Below are positions 6,102-8,323 of a stretch of 8,323 bases of DNA, piece by piece; positions within the stretch are counted from its first letter, which is position 1, and the number at the start of each line of letters is the position of its first letter. Source of the stretch: DASSJF01 sp035280345. Lineage in GTDB: Bacteria > Sysuimicrobiota > Sysuimicrobiia > Sysuimicrobiales > Segetimicrobiaceae. The notes beneath the pieces were generated by a model. The model ran no database searches. It was not told the origin of the DNA and worked only from the letters and a program-made list of their open reading frames with translations. A program made the translations under genes and the position numbers. The DNA lies in NCBI GenBank assembly GCA_035280345.1, contig DATEGA010000099.1:1-8323 (forward strand). Reading direction: 5' to 3'.

Positions 6102-6904
6102 CCGGCGACACCGTCATCGTCCGAACCGACGACCTCACGAAGCGGTACGGCGACGTGACCGCGGTCGACGGTGTGTCCATCGACGTCCAGGCGGGCGAGA
6201 TCTACGGGTTGATCGGGCCGAACGGCGCCGGCAAGAGCACGATGATCAAGATTCTGACCACGCTGCTGCCGCCCACGTCCGGCGGCGCCTGGGTCGCCGG
6301 CGCCGACGTGGTCCACGATCCCGGGCGGGTGCGCCGCCGCATCGGGTACGTGCCGCAGGTGGTCTCGGCCGACGGCTCGCTCACCGCGTACGAGAATCTC
6401 TGGGTCTCCGCGCGGCTGCACAACATACCGCGCGACGAGCAGGACGCGCGGATCACCGAAGCGCTCGACATCGTCGGACTGGCCCACGAAGCCCGCACGA
6501 TGGTGCGACGGTACTCCGGTGGCATGATCCGCCGGCTGGAGATCGCCCAAACCCTGCTCCACCATCCCGCCGTGCTCTTCATGGACGAACCCACGGTCGG
6601 TCTCGACCCGGTCGCACACCGCGCGATCTGGGAGGACATCGAGGACCTGCGCCGCCGCTACGGCATGACGATCTTCATCACCACGCACGACATGGCCGAG
6701 GCCGACGCGCACTGCGACCGGGTTGGCGTCATGCACCTCGGCAAGATCGTCGCGGTGGGTACTCCGGCCGAACTGAAGACACAGGTTGGCCCCACCGCGA
6801 CCCTCAACGACGTGTTCGCGGAATTTACCGGCAGCCAAATCGTGGCAGGAGGCAGTTATCGTGAGGTCCTACGCACCCGCCGTACGGCCCGCCGTCTCTC
6901 CTGA
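6098..6904 (+). CDS. ABC exporter ATP-binding protein, DrrA-like
   Basis: A 268-residue nucleotide-binding subunit that should power export by the ABC-2 permease encoded next. Walker A GPNGAGKST is at residues 40-48, the Q-loop in YVPQ at about 84-87, the signature YSGGM at 139-143, and Walker B ending MDEPT at 162-166. The switch histidine is His197 in TTHD. All are intact. The signature form, together with VGLDP and the C-terminal LNDVF, is typical of the daunorubicin-resistance DrrA / CcmA-like group. The ATG overlaps the MarR stop by four bases (ATGA), giving translational coupling. The last 15 codons overlap the start of the permease gene. Substrate is unknown; drugs, toxic metabolites or lipids are all possible. 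Confidence 0.93.
   Translation: MTGDTVIVRTDDLTKRYGDVTAVDGVSIDVQAGEIYGLIGPNGAGKSTMIKILTTLLPPTSGGAWVAGADVVHDPGRVRRRIGYVPQVVSADGSLTAYENLWVSARLHNIPRDEQDARITEALDIVGLAHEARTMVRRYSGGMIRRLEIAQTLLHHPAVLFMDEPTVGLDPVAHRAIWEDIEDLRRRYGMTIFITTHDMAEADAHCDRVGVMHLGKIVAVGTPAELKTQVGPTATLNDVFAEFTGSQIVAGGSYREVLRTRRTARRLS
6847..6852 (+). promoter_or_regulatory. Strong Shine-Dalgarno for the permease, inside the ATPase gene
   Basis: AGGAGG lies 8 bases before the GTG at 6861. It fixes the permease start there rather than at 6786, which would prepend 25 residues from within the ATPase gene. Confidence 0.8.
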
Positions 6905-7685
6905 GCCGACGGCGCTGTCCGCGTTCATCGCCCACGCCGTCACGGTCGCGTGGGCCGAGCTGCTCAAGCTCCGGCGCGACCCGGTCGAGCTGTTCAGCCG
7001 CGCGGCCCAGCCGACGCTGTGGCTGCTGGTCTTCGGCCAGGTCATGGCCCGCGTGCGCGGCGTGCCGACCGGCGGGATGCGCTACATCGACTTTATGGCG
7101 CCGGGCGTCCTGGCGCAGAGCGCCCTGTTCATCGCGATCTTCTACGGCGTGGCCGCGATCTGGGAGCGCGACGTCGGTGTGCTGCACAAACTGCTGGTGA
7201 CCCCGGCCGCGCGGACGGCGCTGGTGGCGGGCAAAGCCCTCTCCGCGAGCGCCCGCGCCCTGTCGCAGGCGGTGATCGTCTATATCCTGGCGATCCTGAT
7301 CGGCATCCGGCTCGACCTCGAGCCGCTGCACGTGCTGGGTGTCCTGGTCGTGATCGTGGTCGGAGCGTCGCTGTTCGCGACGATGTCCCTCATCATCGCG
7401 TGCATCGTCAAGACGCGGGAGCGGATGATGGGCATCGGACAGCTCCTCACCATGCCGCTGTTCTTCGCGAGCAACGCTATCTACCCCATCAGCCTGATGC
7501 CGAACTGGCTCCGCGGCGTCTCCTTGGTCAACCCGCTGACGTACGAGGTGGACGCCCTCCGGGCGTTAATGGTCCACGCCGGCGCGAGCGCCTACGGCAT
7601 TGGCACAGATCTCACGATCCTGACGACCGGCGCCGTCGCGCTCATTTCGATCGCCGCGCGCCTGTTTCCGCGCATCATCACGTAG
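6861..7685 (+). CDS. ABC-2 type transporter permease, DrrB-like
   Basis: A 274-residue integral membrane subunit pairing with the ATPase encoded just upstream. Six hydrophobic segments are visible at about residues 48-64, 80-101, 130-148, 157-180, 193-211 and 250-268. An amphipathic, charged N-terminal stretch (AELLKLRRDP) matches the coupling region of ABC-2 permeases. The block NPLTYEVDALRAL at about 224-236 and the FFASNAIYPI segment before it are characteristic of DrrB-like proteins. The GTG start is chosen from AGGAGG at 6847-6852; it overlaps the ATPase gene by 44 bases, which should keep subunit output balanced. The full exporter would be a dimer of each subunit. No terminator with a T-run is seen in the 57 bases before the convergent SDR gene. 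Confidence 0.92.
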   Translation: MRSYAPAVRPAVSPEPTALSAFIAHAVTVAWAELLKLRRDPVELFSRAAQPTLWLLVFGQVMARVRGVPTGGMRYIDFMAPGVLAQSALFIAIFYGVAAIWERDVGVLHKLLVTPAARTALVAGKALSASARALSQAVIVYILAILIGIRLDLEPLHVLGVLVVIVVGASLFATMSLIIACIVKTRERMMGIGQLLTMPLFFASNAIYPISLMPNWLRGVSLVNPLTYEVDALRALMVHAGASAYGIGTDLTILTTGAVALISIAARLFPRIIT

Positions 7686-7742
7686 CCCGGCGGCGTCGCG
7701 CCCGTCCCCGCCGAGGCCAGGCAGGCATCGGCACGGGGCCGG

Positions 7743-8323
7743 TCAGATATACCGGCCGCCGGTCACCTCGATTACCGCGCCGGTGACATAGCTCGCGAGG
7801 TCGCTCGCGAGAAAGAGCGCGACGTTCGCGACTTCCTCCGGCCGGCCGATCCGGCCAAGCGGGGTGTCGGCGACGCGCGTCTTCAGCATCTCCTCCCCCA
7901 TCGCCTGGGTCATCGGGGTGTCGATCAGCCCCGGCTGGATCGCGTTCGCGCGGATGCCGTAGCGCGCGTACTCCCGCGCCGTCACCTTGGTCAGGGCAGC
8001 GATGCCGGCCTTGGCCGCCGCGTAGTTGGCCTGGCCGAAGTTGCCGATCTTGCCGGAGATCGAGGACATGTTCACGACCGCCCCGCCGCGTCCGTCCTCG
8101 CGCATCCGCGCAAGGACGGCACGGGTGCACAGAAACGTGCCCTTGAGGTGCACGTCGATCACGAGATCCCACGCGTCGTCCGCCATCTTCCGGATCGTCG
8201 CGTCGCGCGTGATCCCCGCGTTGTTCACGAGGATGTCGACCTTGCCGAAGGCATCGACCGCGGTCTGGACGATGCGGCCGGCGGCGTCGAACTCCGAGAC
8301 GGAGTCGTAGCTCGCGACTGCAG
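7743..8323 (-). CDS. Short-chain dehydrogenase/reductase (SDR), N-terminus outside window
   Basis: A C-terminal fragment of 192 residues of a classical SDR, read on the minus strand and open to the window end; the Gly-rich NAD(P)-binding motif lies beyond it. In the visible fragment NNAG is at about 33-36. Catalytic Ser87 lies in MSSISG, and Tyr100 and Lys104 form YAAAK. NAIQPGLIDTPM and the LFLASDLASYVTG tail are FabG-like. The preceding AVASYDSV segment recalls the (3R)-hydroxyacyl-CoA dehydrogenase domain of multifunctional enzyme type 2. Likely reactions are reduction of 3-oxoacyl thioesters or oxidation of 3-hydroxyacyl-CoA; sequence does not decide which. It converges on the permease gene and is probably unrelated to the efflux operon. 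The fragment ends ...TGGRYI, a normal SDR terminus. Confidence 0.9.
   Translation of the reverse strand, partial: AVASYDSVSEFDAAGRIVQTAVDAFGKVDILVNNAGITRDATIRKMADDAWDLVIDVHLKGTFLCTRAVLARMREDGRGGAVVNMSSISGKIGNFGQANYAAAKAGIAALTKVTAREYARYGIRANAIQPGLIDTPMTQAMGEEMLKTRVADTPLGRIGRPEEVANVALFLASDLASYVTGAVIEVTGGRYI

Noticed and set aside
5783..6838. Minus-strand open frame opposite the MarR and ATPase genes
   Set aside because: The plus strand carries intact winged-helix and ABC ATPase motifs; the antisense translation has none.
6786..6860. Permease start at 6786
   Set aside because: The extra 25 residues come from the ATPase gene in another frame and are not hydrophobic or family-like; AGGAGG points to GTG 6861.
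7686..7742. Possible bidirectional terminator between the convergent permease and SDR genes
   Set aside because: Only short G/C complementarities are present and no T- or A-run on either side, so a terminator cannot be supported.
1..8323. tRNA, rRNA, CRISPR arrays, insertion sequences or attachment sites
   Set aside because: No spaced direct-repeat array, transposase motif, terminal inverted repeat or tRNA-like cloverleaf was recognised by eye on either strand.

Overview
This is a strongly GC-rich, densely packed bacterial chromosome segment with no sign of phage, plasmid or insertion-sequence material. The gene families are an HD-GYP phosphohydrolase of the kind often joined to LuxR domains, a DrrA/DrrB-type ABC-2 exporter behind a MarR regulator, a SoxB/DAO flavoenzyme and a DSD1/D-threonine-aldolase-like PLP enzyme. 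They fit an uncultured soil or sediment member of a high-GC group such as Actinomycetota, Chloroflexota or a related candidate phylum. The sequence does not allow a firmer placement; one gene that looks leaderless mildly supports these lineages.

Left part (1-3815, + strand): the 3' portion of an HD-GYP protein (1-855) is followed by a PLP-dependent fold-type III enzyme of the D-threonine aldolase / D-serine dehydratase family (926-2035), a small DinB-superfamily protein (2158-2622) and an FAD-dependent DAO-family oxidoreductase (about 2619-3815). The PLP enzyme and the flavoenzyme could together act on D- or N-methylated amino acids, but the substrates are inferred only from family membership. 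The oxidoreductase has no ATG, GTG or TTG in frame ahead of its nucleotide-binding motif. This is the oddest coding anomaly in the window.

Middle (3816-5516, + strand): a trypsin-like HtrA/DegP-type protease with one PDZ domain but no signal peptide or membrane anchor (3905-4984), then a four-helix DoxX membrane protein (5060-5482). A clear intrinsic terminator (5485-5516) closes this block.

Right part (5517-7685, + strand): a self-contained MarR-DrrA-DrrB efflux operon. It opens with an extended -10 promoter placed so close to the MarR ATG that the transcript should be leaderless. Two overlapping palindromes sit over the -35 region and look like the repressor's operator. MarR overlaps the ATPase by ATGA, and the ATPase overlaps the permease by 44 bases with a strong Shine-Dalgarno inside the ATPase gene.

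Right edge (7743-8323, - strand): a convergent short-chain dehydrogenase/reductase whose N-terminus lies beyond the window. I found no tRNA, rRNA, CRISPR array or mobile element, and no wholly new system. The leaderless, doubly palindromic MarR promoter and the start-less oxidoreductase are the points most worth checking.
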